Origin: Chthonobacter albigriseus
Lineage (GTDB): Bacteria > Pseudomonadota > Alphaproteobacteria > Rhizobiales > Pleomorphomonadaceae
Assembly (NCBI RefSeq): GCF_013839445.1
Contig: NZ_JACDIT010000001.1
Coordinates: 698,126-762,125 of the forward strand
Direction of reading: 5' to 3'
DNA length: 64,000 bases
The notes under the pieces were generated by a model. The model was given only the letters and a program-made list of their open reading frames with translations, did not search any database and was not told where the DNA came from. A program made the translations under genes and the position numbers. Shown here piece after piece: positions 1-9,358 of the stretch; positions within the stretch are counted from its first letter, which is position 1; each line of letters starts with the position of its first letter.

Positions 1-1
1 G

Positions 2-751
2 CAGACCGCCGTTCGCGAGGGCCAGTTCAAGCTGGCGTTCCAGCCGCAGGTGGACCTGCGGACACGGCGGATCATCGGTGCCGAAGCGCTGCTGCGCTGG
101 GACCGGCCGGGGCATGGCTCCGTCTCGCCCGCCGAGTTCGTGCCCGTTGCTGAAAGCACGGGCATCATCTGCGACATCGACCGCTGGGCGCTCGAGGAGG
201 CCTGCCGCGTCGCGGCTCAACTTCCCGGAGACATATCCATCGCGGTCAACGTCTCGCCCATGCAGTTCCGCCGGGACGACTTCGTCCCCGGCGTGATCGC
301 CGCGCTCTACCGCTCGGGGTTGCCGGCCCACCGGCTCGAGCTGGAGATCACCGAAGGCATGATGCTGAAGGACGGTCCGGAGACCTTCGCTACGCTCGAT
401 CTGTTGAACGAGATGGGCGTTCGGGTTGCCGTCGACGACTTCGGCGTCGGCTACTCCAGCCTCGGCTACCTCAGCCGCTTCGAGTTCGACCGGATCAAGA
501 TCGACCGGATGTTCGTGATGAAGGTCGACAGCGACCCTTCAGCGCTCGCTGTCGTGAAGGCGGTAATCGGCCTGTCGCAGGCGCTCGGTTTCAAGCTGAT
601 CGCGGAGGGAATCGAAACCCACGCCCAGGCTGCGACGCTGATCCGGTTGGGCTGCGTGGAGGGTCAGGGCTTCCTCTACGGTCGCCCGATGCCGGCGGCA
701 GACCTCGCCGATCTTCTGGCTTCACCTTTTTCCCGCGCCGTCTCGGTCTGA
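2..751 (+). CDS. EAL-domain cyclic-di-GMP phosphodiesterase, C-terminal part (5' end outside window)
   Basis: The reading frame is open from the first base, so this is the C-terminal part of a larger protein; the GTG at 50 lies inside the EAL domain and is not a credible start. An EAL domain fills the visible part. It hydrolyses c-di-GMP to pGpG. The catalytic set looks complete: EALLRW near the start, NVS, EITEG, DDFGVGYSSL, the KIDR lysine, AEGIET, and the terminal GQGFLYGRP. An active phosphodiesterase is therefore likely. Many such proteins carry GGDEF, PAS or membrane sensor domains upstream, but none can be seen here. The stop lies 8 bases before the next gene, a periplasmic sugar-binding protein, so the two are probably cotranscribed. 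Confidence 0.93.
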   Translation, partial: QTAVREGQFKLAFQPQVDLRTRRIIGAEALLRWDRPGHGSVSPAEFVPVAESTGIICDIDRWALEEACRVAAQLPGDISIAVNVSPMQFRRDDFVPGVIAALYRSGLPAHRLELEITEGMMLKDGPETFATLDLLNEMGVRVAVDDFGVGYSSLGYLSRFEFDRIKIDRMFVMKVDSDPSALAVVKAVIGLSQALGFKLIAEGIETHAQAATLIRLGCVEGQGFLYGRPMPAADLADLLASPFSRAVSV

Positions 752-759
752 GGAAACGC

Positions 760-1683
760 ATGCGCATGAAATCCACGGCTCTCGGCATGATCACCCTATG
801 CCTGGCTGCCACATGGCCGGTAGCGGCTCCTGCCGCGACCATCGGCTTCGCTCAGGTCGGCCACGAGAGCGAATGGCGGATAAACTTCACCAAGAGCATG
901 GTGGACGAGGCACAGAAGCGCGGCACCACGTTGCGGATCGTTGATGCCGACGGATCGCGCGCGGTGCAGGTCGAGGCGATCCGCCGTTTCATCGCCGAGG
1001 AGGTGGACGCGATCGTGCTCGCCCCCGTGGTGATCGACGGCTGGGACGAGGTGCTCGAGGAAGCGCGGCTCGCAGGCATTCCGGTGTTCATCGTCGACCG
1101 CGCCGTCGACGCCGATCCCAAGCTCTACGTCACCCGCATCGCCGCCAACTTCAACCTGGAAGGCAAACTCGCAGGCGCTTGGCTCGCGCAGGCGAGTCTC
1201 GGCCGCTGTGCGATCCTGGAACTTCAGGGGACGCCCGGATCGGCGGCCGCGGTGGAACGCAAGCGCGGCTTCGAGAGCATCATCGAACAGTTTCCGGGCA
1301 TGCGCATCGTCGGCACCGGAACCGGACACTTCACCCGCGCCCAGGGCCAGGCGACGATGACCGATCTGCTCGTCGCGGCTCGCGATCCCGACGCGATCTG
1401 CGCGGTCTTCGCCCACAACGACGACATGATGCTGGGGGCGATCGAGGCGATGAAAGCGGCCGGGCTGGACCCCGGCCGCAAGCCCTTGACGATCTCGATC
1501 GACAGCGTCAGCGCGGCCTTCGCGGCGCTGCGGGCCGGGGAGCTCAACGTCACGATCGAGCTCAAGTCCGACATCGGCGGCCATATTCTCGAGGTCGTCG
1601 AGGGCTACCTGGCGGGCCGCCGCGACTACCCGAAATGGATCCTGGTGCCGAGCGACCTGCACGAGGGAGCGCCGCGGCCCTAG
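760..1683 (+). CDS. Periplasmic sugar-binding protein, YtfQ-like (orphan)
   Basis: A 307-residue type I periplasmic binding protein. Residues 1-26 look like a Sec signal peptide ending in APAA. The mature start TIGFAQVGHESEWR, then VDAIVLAPVV, and later CAVFAHNDDMMLGAIEAMKAAG, follow the pattern of YtfQ, the galactofuranose-binding protein, from end to end; the exact sugar is not assignable. An AGGAAA sequence 6 bases before the ATG supports the start. No permease or ATPase accompanies it on this strand. The only partner is the EAL protein 8 bases upstream, so it may present a sugar signal to that protein rather than feed a transporter. It converges on the dehydratase gene with only 6 bases between the stops. 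Confidence 0.88.
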   Translation: MRMKSTALGMITLCLAATWPVAAPAATIGFAQVGHESEWRINFTKSMVDEAQKRGTTLRIVDADGSRAVQVEAIRRFIAEEVDAIVLAPVVIDGWDEVLEEARLAGIPVFIVDRAVDADPKLYVTRIAANFNLEGKLAGAWLAQASLGRCAILELQGTPGSAAAVERKRGFESIIEQFPGMRIVGTGTGHFTRAQGQATMTDLLVAARDPDAICAVFAHNDDMMLGAIEAMKAAGLDPGRKPLTISIDSVSAAFAALRAGELNVTIELKSDIGGHILEVVEGYLAGRRDYPKWILVPSDLHEGAPRP

Positions 1684-1689
1684 CCGCGG

Positions 1690-3432
1690 TCAGTGGCTGT
1701 CCCGCTCCACCTTCGAACCCCGGCATCCCACCAGGAAGTCGAAGTCGGCGCCGGTGTCGGCCTGCATCACGCGGTCCACGTAGAGGCCGGCATAGCCGCC
1801 CGCACCGGCGAGGACGGGCGACACCCAGGCCTTGAGCCGCGCCTCCAGCTCGGCTTCGGAGATCTCCAGCGTCAGCCGCCGCGCGGGCACGTCGACCGCG
1901 ATGATATCGCCGTCGCGCACCACCGCGAGCGGGCCACCGTCGGCGGCTTCCGGGGCGGTGTGGAGGATCACGGTGCCGTAGGCGGTGCCCGACATGCGGG
2001 CGTCGGAGATGCGGACCATGTCGGTCACGCCCTTCCTCAGCACCTTCGGCGGCAGGCCCATGTTGCCGACCTCGGCCATCCCCGGATAGCCCTTCGGGCC
2101 GCAGTACTTCAGCACCATCACGCAGGTCTCGTCGATGTCGAGCGCCTCGTCGTTGATGCGGGCGTGGTAGTCCTCGATGCTCTCGAAGACGACCGCGCGG
2201 CCGCGATGGACGAGCAGGTGCGGCGAGGCCGCGGAGGGCTTCAGGACCGCGCCCTTGGGGGCGAGGTTGCCCTTCAGCACCGCGATGCCGCCGGACTGGG
2301 TGAGCGCCTTCTCCACCGGCAGGATGACGTCCTCGTTCCAGTTCGGTGCATCCTTGACGCCGTCCCAGATCCCCTCGCCGGTGACGGCCAGGGCGTCCTT
2401 GTGCAGCAGACCCATCTCGCCGACCGCGCGCATCACGGCGGGAAGGCCGCCGGCGTCGTAGAACTCCTCCATCAGCCAGCGGCCGGACGGCTGCAGGTTG
2501 ACGATGGTCGGCACGTCGCGGCCGAGGCGGTCCCAGTCGTCGAGGTCGAGCTTGATGCCGATGCGGCCGGCGAGCGCCAGCAGGTGCAGGACGGCGTTGG
2601 TGGAGCCGCCGATCGCGCCGTTGACGCGGATGGCGTTCTCGAAGGCTTCGCGGGTGAGCACGTCGGAGGGCTTCAGGTCGTCCTTGACCATCTCCACTAT
2701 GCGGCGTCCGGAGAGCTGGGCGATGACGCGGCGGCGCGCGTCCACAGCCGGGATTGCGGCATTGCCGGGCAGCGTCATGCCGAGCGCCTCGGCCATCGAG
2801 GCCATCGTGGAGGCGGTTCCCATGGTCATGCACGAACCGGCGGAGCGGGCCATGCCCTGCTCGGCGTCCATGAACTCCTCCAGCGTCATGGCGCCGGACT
2901 TCACCATCTCGGAGAACTGCCAGACGGCGGTGCCGGAGCCGACCGGCTGGCCGCGCCACTTGCCGTTCAGCATCGGGCCGCCGGAGACCACGATGGCGGG
3001 GATGTCGACGCTCGCCGCGCCCATCATCAGCGAGGGGGTGGTCTTGTCGCAGCCGGTGAGCAGCACGACCCCGTCGATCGGGTTGCCGCGGATCGCCTCC
3101 TCGGCGTCCATGGCGGCGAGGTTGCGGAACATCATGGCGGTGGGGCGCAGCGTGCTCTCACCGCAGGAGAACACCGGAAACTCCACCGGGAAGCCGCCGG
3201 CCTCGTAGACGCCGCGTTTCACCCGCTCGGCGATCTCGCGAAGGTGGGCGTTGCAGGGGGTCAGCTCCGACCAGGTGTTGCAGATGCCGATGATCGGCCG
3301 GCCGTCGAAGGTGTCGGCGGGCAGGCCCTGGTTCTTCATCCAGGAGCGATGCATGATCGCGTTCTTGCCGGTTCCGCCGAACCAGTCCTGCGAGCGGAGT
3401 GCGCGCGGCCACGTGGCCTTCACGAAGGTCAT
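1690..3432 (-). CDS. IlvD/Edd-family sugar-acid dehydratase, probably L-arabonate dehydratase
   Basis: A 580-residue enzyme that removes water from an aldonic acid to give a 2-keto-3-deoxy acid, using an iron-sulfur cluster and a divalent metal. The N-terminus (WPRALRSQDWFGGTGKNAIMHRSWMKNQG), GCDKTTPSLMMGAAS, the cysteine in RSAGSCMTMGTASTM, and the C-terminal ADTGADFDFL with a final DSH closely follow rhizobial L-arabonate dehydratases. Branched-chain DHAD is less likely given the sugar-transport neighbours. The open frame runs much further upstream, but that part is out of frame inside the permease gene. The ATG at 3432 is preceded by GAAGAG and begins the homologous region. It is the last gene of the chvE-gguA-gguB run; the pathway partners (lactonase, dehydrogenases) are not in the window. 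Confidence 0.9.
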   Translation of the reverse strand: MTFVKATWPRALRSQDWFGGTGKNAIMHRSWMKNQGLPADTFDGRPIIGICNTWSELTPCNAHLREIAERVKRGVYEAGGFPVEFPVFSCGESTLRPTAMMFRNLAAMDAEEAIRGNPIDGVVLLTGCDKTTPSLMMGAASVDIPAIVVSGGPMLNGKWRGQPVGSGTAVWQFSEMVKSGAMTLEEFMDAEQGMARSAGSCMTMGTASTMASMAEALGMTLPGNAAIPAVDARRRVIAQLSGRRIVEMVKDDLKPSDVLTREAFENAIRVNGAIGGSTNAVLHLLALAGRIGIKLDLDDWDRLGRDVPTIVNLQPSGRWLMEEFYDAGGLPAVMRAVGEMGLLHKDALAVTGEGIWDGVKDAPNWNEDVILPVEKALTQSGGIAVLKGNLAPKGAVLKPSAASPHLLVHRGRAVVFESIEDYHARINDEALDIDETCVMVLKYCGPKGYPGMAEVGNMGLPPKVLRKGVTDMVRISDARMSGTAYGTVILHTAPEAADGGPLAVVRDGDIIAVDVPARRLTLEISEAELEARLKAWVSPVLAGAGGYAGLYVDRVMQADTGADFDFLVGCRGSKVERDSH

Positions 3433-3542
3433 CTCTTCATCCTCATCACGCCCGGCAGGGCATACGACGTTCCCGTCCGGCGCCCAGGCGGGTGCCGGTT
3501 GTTGCCACTTCCCAATCCGTCCGTCAGACGAAAGCCCGCCCG

Positions 3543-4775
3543 TCAGCTCTTGTTCTTGTAGTAGACGTCCAGGCACACGGCGGCGAGCAGCACCAGGCCC
3601 TTGATGACCTGCTGGTAGTCGATGCCGATGCCCAGGATGGACATGCCGTTGTTCATCACGCCCATGATGAAGGCGCCGATCACCGCGCCCACCACCGTGC
3701 CGACGCCGCCGTAGGCGGAGGCGCCGCCGATGAAGCAGGCGGCGATCACGTCGAGCTCCAGGCCCTGGCCCGCCTTCGGCGTCGCGGAGGTGAGGCGGGC
3801 GGCGTAGATCATGCCGGCGAGCGCGGAGAGCACGCCCATGTTGATGAAGGTGTAGAAGACCAGCCGCTCGGTGTTGATGCCGGAGAGCTTGGTCGCCTTC
3901 TCGTTGCCGCCGAGGGCGTAGATGCGCCGGCCGATCGTGGTGCGGGTCGCGACGAAGGAATAGAAGGCGATCAGCACGCCCATGATGACGAGCACGTTGA
4001 GGATGCCGCGGTAGGTGGCCAGCGCCCAGCAGAGGCTGACGATGGCGGCCACCACCAGGATGTTCTTCGTCACGAAGATCGGCGCCGGCTCCTCCTCCAT
4101 GCCATGGGCGCGCTGCTCGGCCCTGTTGCGCAGGTTCAGCCACACCAGGAAAGCGGCGAGCGCGATGCCGACCAGCATCGTCGTGACGTGGAAGTTAGGG
4201 CCGAAGATCTCCGGCAGCGTCAGTCCGAGGCCGTCCTTGCCGATGAAGTCCGGGAGGAAGCCGTTGGAGATGCGCTGGAATCCTTCGGGGATCCGGATCG
4301 ACATGGACCCCAGCAGCGCGATCATCAGGCCGCGGAACACCAGCATGCCGGCGAGTGTGACGATGAAACTCGGGATCTTCTGGTAGGCGACGAAATAGCC
4401 CTGGATCGCGCCGATTGCGCCGCCGGCCACCAGGCACAGCAGGAAGGCGAGCGCCGGGTGCAGCGACCACGGCACCATCATGGTGGCGGCGAGGGCGCCG
4501 ACGAAGCCGGACAGGAAGCCGACCGAGAGGTCGATGTGCCCGGCCACGATGATCAGCAGCATGCCCAGCGACATGATCACGATGTAGCTGTTCTGCGAGA
4601 TCACGTTGGTCAGGTTGACCGGCTTGAACAGGATGCCGTCGGTGGCGAAGCCGAAGAAGGCCATGATGACCAGCAGCGCCAGCAGCATGCCGTATTGGCG
4701 GACATGGGTGCGCAGATAGTGCGTCCAGGAAGGGCCGGCGGCGTTGCGGTCGGTGGGGATCGTGATCTCGGTCAT
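3543..4775 (-). CDS. gguB: Multiple-sugar ABC transporter permease
   Basis: A 410-residue inner-membrane permease of the ribose/xylose (carbohydrate uptake 2) type, with about 8-10 hydrophobic segments. The AGHIDLSVG motif of this permease family is visible near residue 80. It forms the channel for the ChvE-delivered monosaccharide, driven by GguA. The ATG at 4775 overlaps the gguA stop by 4 bases (ATGA), which fixes the start. Order and sequence match the chvE-gguA-gguB set of agrobacteria and rhizobia. A 110-base gap separates its stop from the dehydratase start. Confidence 0.92.
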   Translation of the reverse strand: MTEITIPTDRNAAGPSWTHYLRTHVRQYGMLLALLVIMAFFGFATDGILFKPVNLTNVISQNSYIVIMSLGMLLIIVAGHIDLSVGFLSGFVGALAATMMVPWSLHPALAFLLCLVAGGAIGAIQGYFVAYQKIPSFIVTLAGMLVFRGLMIALLGSMSIRIPEGFQRISNGFLPDFIGKDGLGLTLPEIFGPNFHVTTMLVGIALAAFLVWLNLRNRAEQRAHGMEEEPAPIFVTKNILVVAAIVSLCWALATYRGILNVLVIMGVLIAFYSFVATRTTIGRRIYALGGNEKATKLSGINTERLVFYTFINMGVLSALAGMIYAARLTSATPKAGQGLELDVIAACFIGGASAYGGVGTVVGAVIGAFIMGVMNNGMSILGIGIDYQQVIKGLVLLAAVCLDVYYKNKS

Positions 4776-6319
4776 GCGGCACCCGCGTCCTGCAATTGTC
4801 CATGCCTGATGATGGCGGTCATGATCTTTTCCTGGCTCGCTTCGGCCACCGGCATCTCGGCGACGAACTCGCCCTCGTTCATCACGTAGATGCGGTCGCA
4901 GATGCCGAGCACCTCCGGCATCTCGGAGGAGATGACGATCACCGCCTTCCCCTCGTCGGCCAGGGCGTTGATGATCTTGTAGATCTCGTATTTCGCGCCG
5001 ACGTCGATGCCGCGCGTCGGCTCGTCCAGGATCAGGATCCGCGGCTCCGAGAAGAGCCACTTGGAGAGCACGACCTTCTGCTGGTTGCCGCCGGAGAGCT
5101 GGCCGACCTTCTGATAGATGCCGGACGAGCGGATGCCGAGGCTGTCGCGGAAGCGGCTCGCCACCTTCTGCTCCTTGATGTCGTCGATCACCGTCACCTT
5201 GGACACGGCCTTGAGGTTGGCCAGCGTGACGTTGGTCTTGACCGGCTCCTCCAGCACGAGGCCGAGCTGCTTGCGGTCCTCCGTGACGTAGGCGAGGCCG
5301 GCGTCCAACGCCTTCGGGATGGTCGAAATGTCGACCTCGCGGCCGTCCACCAGGGCCGTGCCGGAGATCTTCTGGCCGTAGGAGCGACCGAAGACGCTCA
5401 TGGCGAACTCGGTGCGCCCGGCGCCCATCAGGCCGGCGATGCCGACAACCTCACCGGCCCGCACGTTCATCGACACCCGGTCGATCATCACGCGGTCGGG
5501 GTGGAGGTGGTGGTGAACCGTCCAGTCGCGCACCCCGAAGATCACGTCGCCGACCTTCGGAACCCGCTTGGGGAAGCGGTCGGACATCTCGCGGCCGACC
5601 ATGTGGCGGATGATCTTGGCCTCGCTCAGCGGTTCGACGGTGCTGTCCATCGTGGCGACGGTCTGGCCGTCGCGCAGCACGGTGATCCGGTCGGCGACCT
5701 TGGAGATCTCGTTGAGCTTGTGGGAGATCAGCACGGAGGCGATGCCGCGCTTCTTGAACTCGATCAGGAGGGCGAGCAGCGCGTCGCTGTCGCTCTCGTT
5801 CAGGCTGGCGGTGGGCTCGTCGAGGATGAGGAGCTTGACCTTCTTCGACAGCGCCTTGGCGATCTCCACCAGCTGCTGCTTGCCGACGCCGATGTTGGTG
5901 ATCAGCGTCTCCGGCCCGTCCTTGAGGCCGACCAGCTTGAGGAGCTCGCGGGTGCGCGAGAAGGCTGTGGACCAGCTGATCACGCCGCGGTTGGCGGTCT
6001 CGTTGCCGAGGAAGATGTTCTCGGCGATGGAGAGCTGCGGCACCAGCGCAAGCTCCTGGTGGATGATGATGATGCCCAGCTTTTCGCTGTCGTGGATGCC
6101 GCGGAACCGGCATTCCTGACCCTCGAAATGGATCTCGCCGGCGTAGCTGCCGTGCGGATAGACGCCCGAAAGCACCTTCATCAGGGTGGACTTGCCGGCG
6201 CCGTTCTCACCGACCAGGCCGAGAATCTCGCCCTGGCGGACCGTCAGGTTGACGTCCGACAGTGCCTTGACGCCCGGGAACTCCTTGGTGATCCCACGCA
6301 TCTCTAGGATGTTGTCCAT
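4772..6319 (-). CDS. gguA: Multiple-sugar ABC transporter ATP-binding protein
   Basis: A 515-residue protein with two fused ABC ATPase domains, as usual for this uptake family. The first has Walker [10 protein letters not shown] near residue 37, a Q-loop region with [10 protein letters not shown], and Walker [11 protein letters not shown]. The second has [11 protein letters not shown] at the degenerate P-loop, signature LSGGNQQK, and [12 protein letters not shown]. It hydrolyses ATP to drive uptake through GguB. The start at 6319 follows a 126-base gap after chvE that contains a hairpin (see 6400-6428). Identification rests on sequence and on the chvE/gguB context. Confidence 0.93.
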   Translation of the reverse strand: MDNILEMRGITKEFPGVKALSDVNLTVRQGEILGLVGENGAGKSTLMKVLSGVYPHGSYAGEIHFEGQECRFRGIHDSEKLGIIIIHQELALVPQLSIAENIFLGNETANRGVISWSTAFSRTRELLKLVGLKDGPETLITNIGVGKQQLVEIAKALSKKVKLLILDEPTASLNESDSDALLALLIEFKKRGIASVLISHKLNEISKVADRITVLRDGQTVATMDSTVEPLSEAKIIRHMVGREMSDRFPKRVPKVGDVIFGVRDWTVHHHLHPDRVMIDRVSMNVRAGEVVGIAGLMGAGRTEFAMSVFGRSYGQKISGTALVDGREVDISTIPKALDAGLAYVTEDRKQLGLVLEEPVKTNVTLANLKAVSKVTVIDDIKEQKVASRFRDSLGIRSSGIYQKVGQLSGGNQQKVVLSKWLFSEPRILILDEPTRGIDVGAKYEIYKIINALADEGKAVIVISSEMPEVLGICDRIYVMNEGEFVAEMPVAEASQEKIMTAIIRHGQLQDAGAA

Positions 6320-6399
6320 GGCGGCTTCCGGTCCCCGGCCGCTTGCGCGGCGTCACGCATCCACTCGAGGGGATGATGGCCCCGATCGTCGCGGAACAG

Positions 6400-6428
6400 A
6401 AGCCCGGCGCGCACGAGCCGCCGGGCTT
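6400..6428 (-). terminator. Hairpin between chvE and gguA (attenuating terminator or mRNA-stabilising stem)
   Basis: A perfect 10-bp inverted repeat, AAGCCCGGCG and CGCCGGGCTT, with a 9-base loop. It lies 18 bases after the chvE stop on the minus strand. It is not followed by a T-tract (CTGTTCC comes next), so full termination is doubtful. Such stems often keep binding-protein mRNA in excess over transporter mRNA. The role is inferred. Confidence 0.65.
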
Positions 6429-6445
6429 CCTTTCCGATCGACCGA

Positions 6446-7513
6446 TCAGTTCTCGATCTGCTCCTTGGTGTAGTAGCCGGAGCCGACCAGGATCTCCTCC
6501 CAGTTCGACTTGTCGACCAGCACCGGCTTCAGCAGGTAGGACGGGACGACCTTGACGCCGTTGTCGTAGGTCTTGGTGTCGTTGATTTCCGGCTCCTTGC
6601 CGGACAGCACGTCGTCGACCAGCTTGGCGGTCACCTTGGCGAGTTCGCGGGTGTCCTTGAAGATGGTGGAATACTGCTCGTTGGCGAGGATCGACTTGAC
6701 CGACGGAAGCTCGGCGTCCTGACCGGAGACGACCGGGTAGGGCTGCTCGGCGGAACCATAGCCGACCGCCTTCAACGACGACAGGATGCCGATCGACAGG
6801 CCGTCGTAGGGCGACAGCACCGCGTCGACGCGCTTGTCGGTGTAGAAGGCCGACAGGAGGTTGTCCATGCGGGCCTGGGCGACCGCGCCGTCCCAGCGCA
6901 GCGTACCGACGGTGTCCATGCCGGTCTGGCCGGAGCCGACCACGAGCTTGCCGCTGTCGATGTGCGGCTGCAGCACGCTCATGGCGCCGTCATAGAAGAA
7001 GAAGGCGTTGTTGTCGTCCGGCGAACCGCCGAAGAGCTCGATGTTGAAGGGGCCCTTGCCCTCCTCGACGCCGAGCGCCTTGACGATCGAGGTCGCCTGC
7101 TGAACGCCGACCTGGAAGTTGTCGAAGGTGGTGTAGTAGTCGACGTTGCCGCTGTCGCGGATCAGTCGGTCGTAGGCGATGACCTTGATGCCGCCATCGG
7201 CCGCCTTCTGCAGGACGTCCTTCAGCGTGGTGCCGTCGATCGCGGCGATCACCAGCACCTTGGCGCCCTTGGTGATCATGTTCTCGATCTGGGCGAGCTG
7301 GTTCGGAATGTCGTCCTCGGCGTACTGCAGGTCGGTCGCGTAGCCGGCGGCCTGGAACTCCTTGACCATGTTGTCGCCGTCGGCGATCCAACGCGCGGAC
7401 GACTTGGTCGGCATGGAGATGCCGACGGAGCCCTTGTCCTGGGCGAAGGCTGCCGAGGTCAGGGCGGCGGCGCCAATGGCGAGCGCTGCCACGAAGGTCT
7501 TGAATGCTTTCAC
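6446..7513 (-). CDS. chvE: Multiple-monosaccharide-binding periplasmic protein ChvE
   Basis: A 355-residue periplasmic binding protein with a Sec signal ending in SAAFA near residue 24. The mature part has [59 protein letters not shown] and [10 protein letters not shown], which follow Agrobacterium ChvE along the whole length. ChvE binds several aldoses for uptake and, in agrobacteria, also docks on the VirA sensor kinase. The start is a GTG with GGGAGGA 6 bases before it; no ATG fits as well. It is the first gene of the sugar operon and probably the most strongly expressed. Confidence 0.94.
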   Translation of the reverse strand: MKAFKTFVAALAIGAAALTSAAFAQDKGSVGISMPTKSSARWIADGDNMVKEFQAAGYATDLQYAEDDIPNQLAQIENMITKGAKVLVIAAIDGTTLKDVLQKAADGGIKVIAYDRLIRDSGNVDYYTTFDNFQVGVQQATSIVKALGVEEGKGPFNIELFGGSPDDNNAFFFYDGAMSVLQPHIDSGKLVVGSGQTGMDTVGTLRWDGAVAQARMDNLLSAFYTDKRVDAVLSPYDGLSIGILSSLKAVGYGSAEQPYPVVSGQDAELPSVKSILANEQYSTIFKDTRELAKVTAKLVDDVLSGKEPEINDTKTYDNGVKVVPSYLLKPVLVDKSNWEEILVGSGYYTKEQIEN

Positions 7514-7824
7514 GGAAAATCCTCCCTCACCAACTTTGTTCGAAAGCTTGTCTGGCTCTGCGCTTTCGTTTTCGTCGTGCCGGACGGCCGGACCTCTCCC
7601 CGGCGCAGACCGACGTAGACAAGAAAACCTTGTGGTCCCTCCCCGGAAAACGGCGCGCGCCTCGTCCCGTCCAACACGTCGCCGTGTCGGGCATCAGACG
7701 GTGGAGCCGCGGCCTATAACAGTCAAATGACGAGTTGGCAGGGAGCTATATCGAAATTGATATGGAAATCCCACCGGGAGCATCCCGTTCCCGCGACCGG
7801 TTCGCGGGCGAGGGGTGCAGCGCC
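7514..7824 (-). promoter_or_regulatory. Promoter region of the chvE operon (311 bases without a gene)
   Basis: The gap between the chvE start and the stop of the upstream GntR-type gene holds no credible ORF. Its most notable feature is an AT-rich inverted repeat at 7748-7763 (listed separately). I could not assign a convincing -35/-10 pair. Confidence 0.5.
7748..7763. promoter_or_regulatory. Candidate operator upstream of chvE
   Basis: ATATC-GAAATT-GATAT: perfect 5-base arms with a 6-base spacer, conspicuously AT-rich in GC-rich surroundings. It lies about 235 bases upstream of chvE and 60 bases after the GntR-family gene. It is the most likely binding site for that regulator, but this is inference only. 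Confidence 0.4.
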
Positions 7825-8727
7825 CTATTCCACGGGACGGTCCGGCGCGTCCGGGATCGATTGCAGCAGCGTTTCGCGCGCCGATCTCAGGTGCCGCTCG
7901 CAGGCGTCCCGCACCCGGGCGTAGTCGCGCGACTTGAGCGCGGCGATGTAATCAAGATGCTCGCGGATGGCCCGCTCGTTGCGGGTCCGCTGCTCGGTCT
8001 TGTTCCATTGGTAGTGGTAGTGGAAGATCATCGCGATCACGTCATAGAAGTCGCGGATGAAGCGGTTGTGGGACGCGTCGTGGACGAGGCGGTGGAAGCG
8101 CTCGTCCAGTTCGGAGAAGTCGCGGTAGCGGTTGTCGATGTCGGCGAGGATCTCCCTGTGCAGGGCTTCGATCGCGTCGAGTTCGGCCCAGTTGGGATGA
8201 CCCGGGTCGAGGCGGACGAACGCGGCGGCCGAGCGTTGCTCGAACATCTCGCGCACCTCGGTCAGTTCCAGGGCGAAGGCTGTGGTGAAGCCCTTCAGGA
8301 TCCAGTGGCTGTTGCGGCGCTTCTCGATCAGGCCGAAGCGGCTGAAGCGGATCAGGAACTCGCGGACGCTGGAGGTGCCGACGCCGATCTCGCGGGCCAT
8401 TTCCAGTTCGTTGATCTGCATGCCGGCCTCGGCGCCGCCGGCCAGAATACGGCGCATGAAGCTGCGCTCGATAATCTCGGAAAGGCTGTCGGTCTCCTCC
8501 TCCGGATAGAAGTCGGCCTGTTCCGGGGTGCGCAGAACGGCCTTGTGGCGGTTGCGCCATTCCAGGATGCCGGCTTCCTCCAAGCGCTTCATCACAGCGC
8601 GGACCGTGGTGCGGCTGACGCCGAGGCGCTTGCCGAATTCCGGTTCGGACGGCAGGACCGGCGCTTCCTGGAGCAGCCGCAAGCTTCGGTTGTAGGCTTC
8701 CTTGAACACGGTATTCTGTCTGGCCAT
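7825..8727 (-). CDS. GntR/FCD-family regulator with two winged-helix domains, likely sugar-locus regulator
   Basis: A 300-residue transcription factor. The C-terminal half (about 155-285) looks like an FCD ligand domain (TEVREMFEQRSAAAFVRL, LDERFHRLVHDASHN, IREHLDYIAAL). Two DNA-binding segments precede it. Residues about 20-65 have GKRLGVSRTTVRAVMKRLEEAGILEW, and residues about 90-145 have AREIGVGTSSVREFLIRFSRFGLIEKR. FCD proteins normally carry one, and 300 residues is long for the family. It lies directly upstream of chvE on the same strand, so control of the sugar genes is likely, with a sugar or sugar acid as effector. It may be cotranscribed with chvE or separated by the 311-base gap. 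Confidence 0.85.
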   Translation of the reverse strand: MARQNTVFKEAYNRSLRLLQEAPVLPSEPEFGKRLGVSRTTVRAVMKRLEEAGILEWRNRHKAVLRTPEQADFYPEEETDSLSEIIERSFMRRILAGGAEAGMQINELEMAREIGVGTSSVREFLIRFSRFGLIEKRRNSHWILKGFTTAFALELTEVREMFEQRSAAAFVRLDPGHPNWAELDAIEALHREILADIDNRYRDFSELDERFHRLVHDASHNRFIRDFYDVIAMIFHYHYQWNKTEQRTRNERAIREHLDYIAALKSRDYARVRDACERHLRSARETLLQSIPDAPDRPVE

Positions 8728-8972
8728 CCGATCCTTCGCCTATCCACCGCCCGGCTCACGCGCGGGGCGCTGCCATCCCGCGCGCGATTTGTCAGGTCTG
8801 GACGCAAGCACGGATGGAAACGAAAGAAAAGGCGGATGTTCGTCGCTGCCGGACGCCTCCCGGTTCAGGCGATCCGCCCCGGTGAGGTTTCGGCTGCCGC
8901 CGGACCCCGGCCGCACGTGGCTAGCGAACCGGCCGGTCCGGGCGGGTCATTCCTGCAGGGGGCGGCCGGGCC

Positions 8973-9206
8973 TCAGTTGCCCTCCGGGCCCGGCGCGGTG
9001 AGGCCGCGGTAGTCGCTCACCTTGACGCAGATGATCCGCAACTCGCCGCTGCGAAAGGCCTGCTGCTCCTCCGGCGTCAGCAGCGAACGGACGCTTTCCA
9101 GATCCTGCTCGCAGGCGTCGCGCGCCTTGTAGGGGCCGTAGTCGGAGACGACGGTCACGTCCGGGCCGAGAAGGAGATGGATGCTGACGAACAGGACGAC
9201 CCACAT
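8973..9206 (-). CDS. Small hypothetical protein with N-terminal hydrophobic segment
   Basis: About 77 residues from the ATG at 9206; the frame could also start at 9260 (95 residues). The N-terminus MWVVLFVSIHLLLG could be a signal or membrane anchor. The rest is polar, with two cysteines (DACEQDLESV, LRIICVKVSDYRGL) and the segment LTPEEQQAFRSGEL. Non-random composition argues for a real gene. No clear Shine-Dalgarno sequence precedes either start. I do not recognise the family. It stands alone between the GntR gene and the liu operon; the 245 bases before the GntR gene hold nothing I can name. Confidence 0.4.
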   Translation of the reverse strand: MWVVLFVSIHLLLGPDVTVVSDYGPYKARDACEQDLESVRSLLTPEEQQAFRSGELRIICVKVSDYRGLTAPGPEGN

Positions 9207-9358
9207 TTGGCACCACGCGATTCGAGTTCGGGGCAACCCAAACCGATCATGACGGCGCATTCGTGGTTGCGCACGCCATCGTTCCGCTTATCGACATAAT
9301 ATGTGCAACGTTCAGGATCGAGGCACCGGACAGACCGGCAAACAAGCACGGTCGCCCT

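Noticed and set aside
1690-4143. An open frame of over 800 codons that looks like a permease-dehydratase fusion
   Set aside because: The first 237 codons are an out-of-frame reading of the permease gene; homology begins at the ATG at 3432.
9294-9304. ACATA-A-TATGT between the small hypothetical gene and liuE, as an operator
   Set aside because: Short arms, and no gene start placed sensibly relative to it; likely chance in an AT-rich patch.
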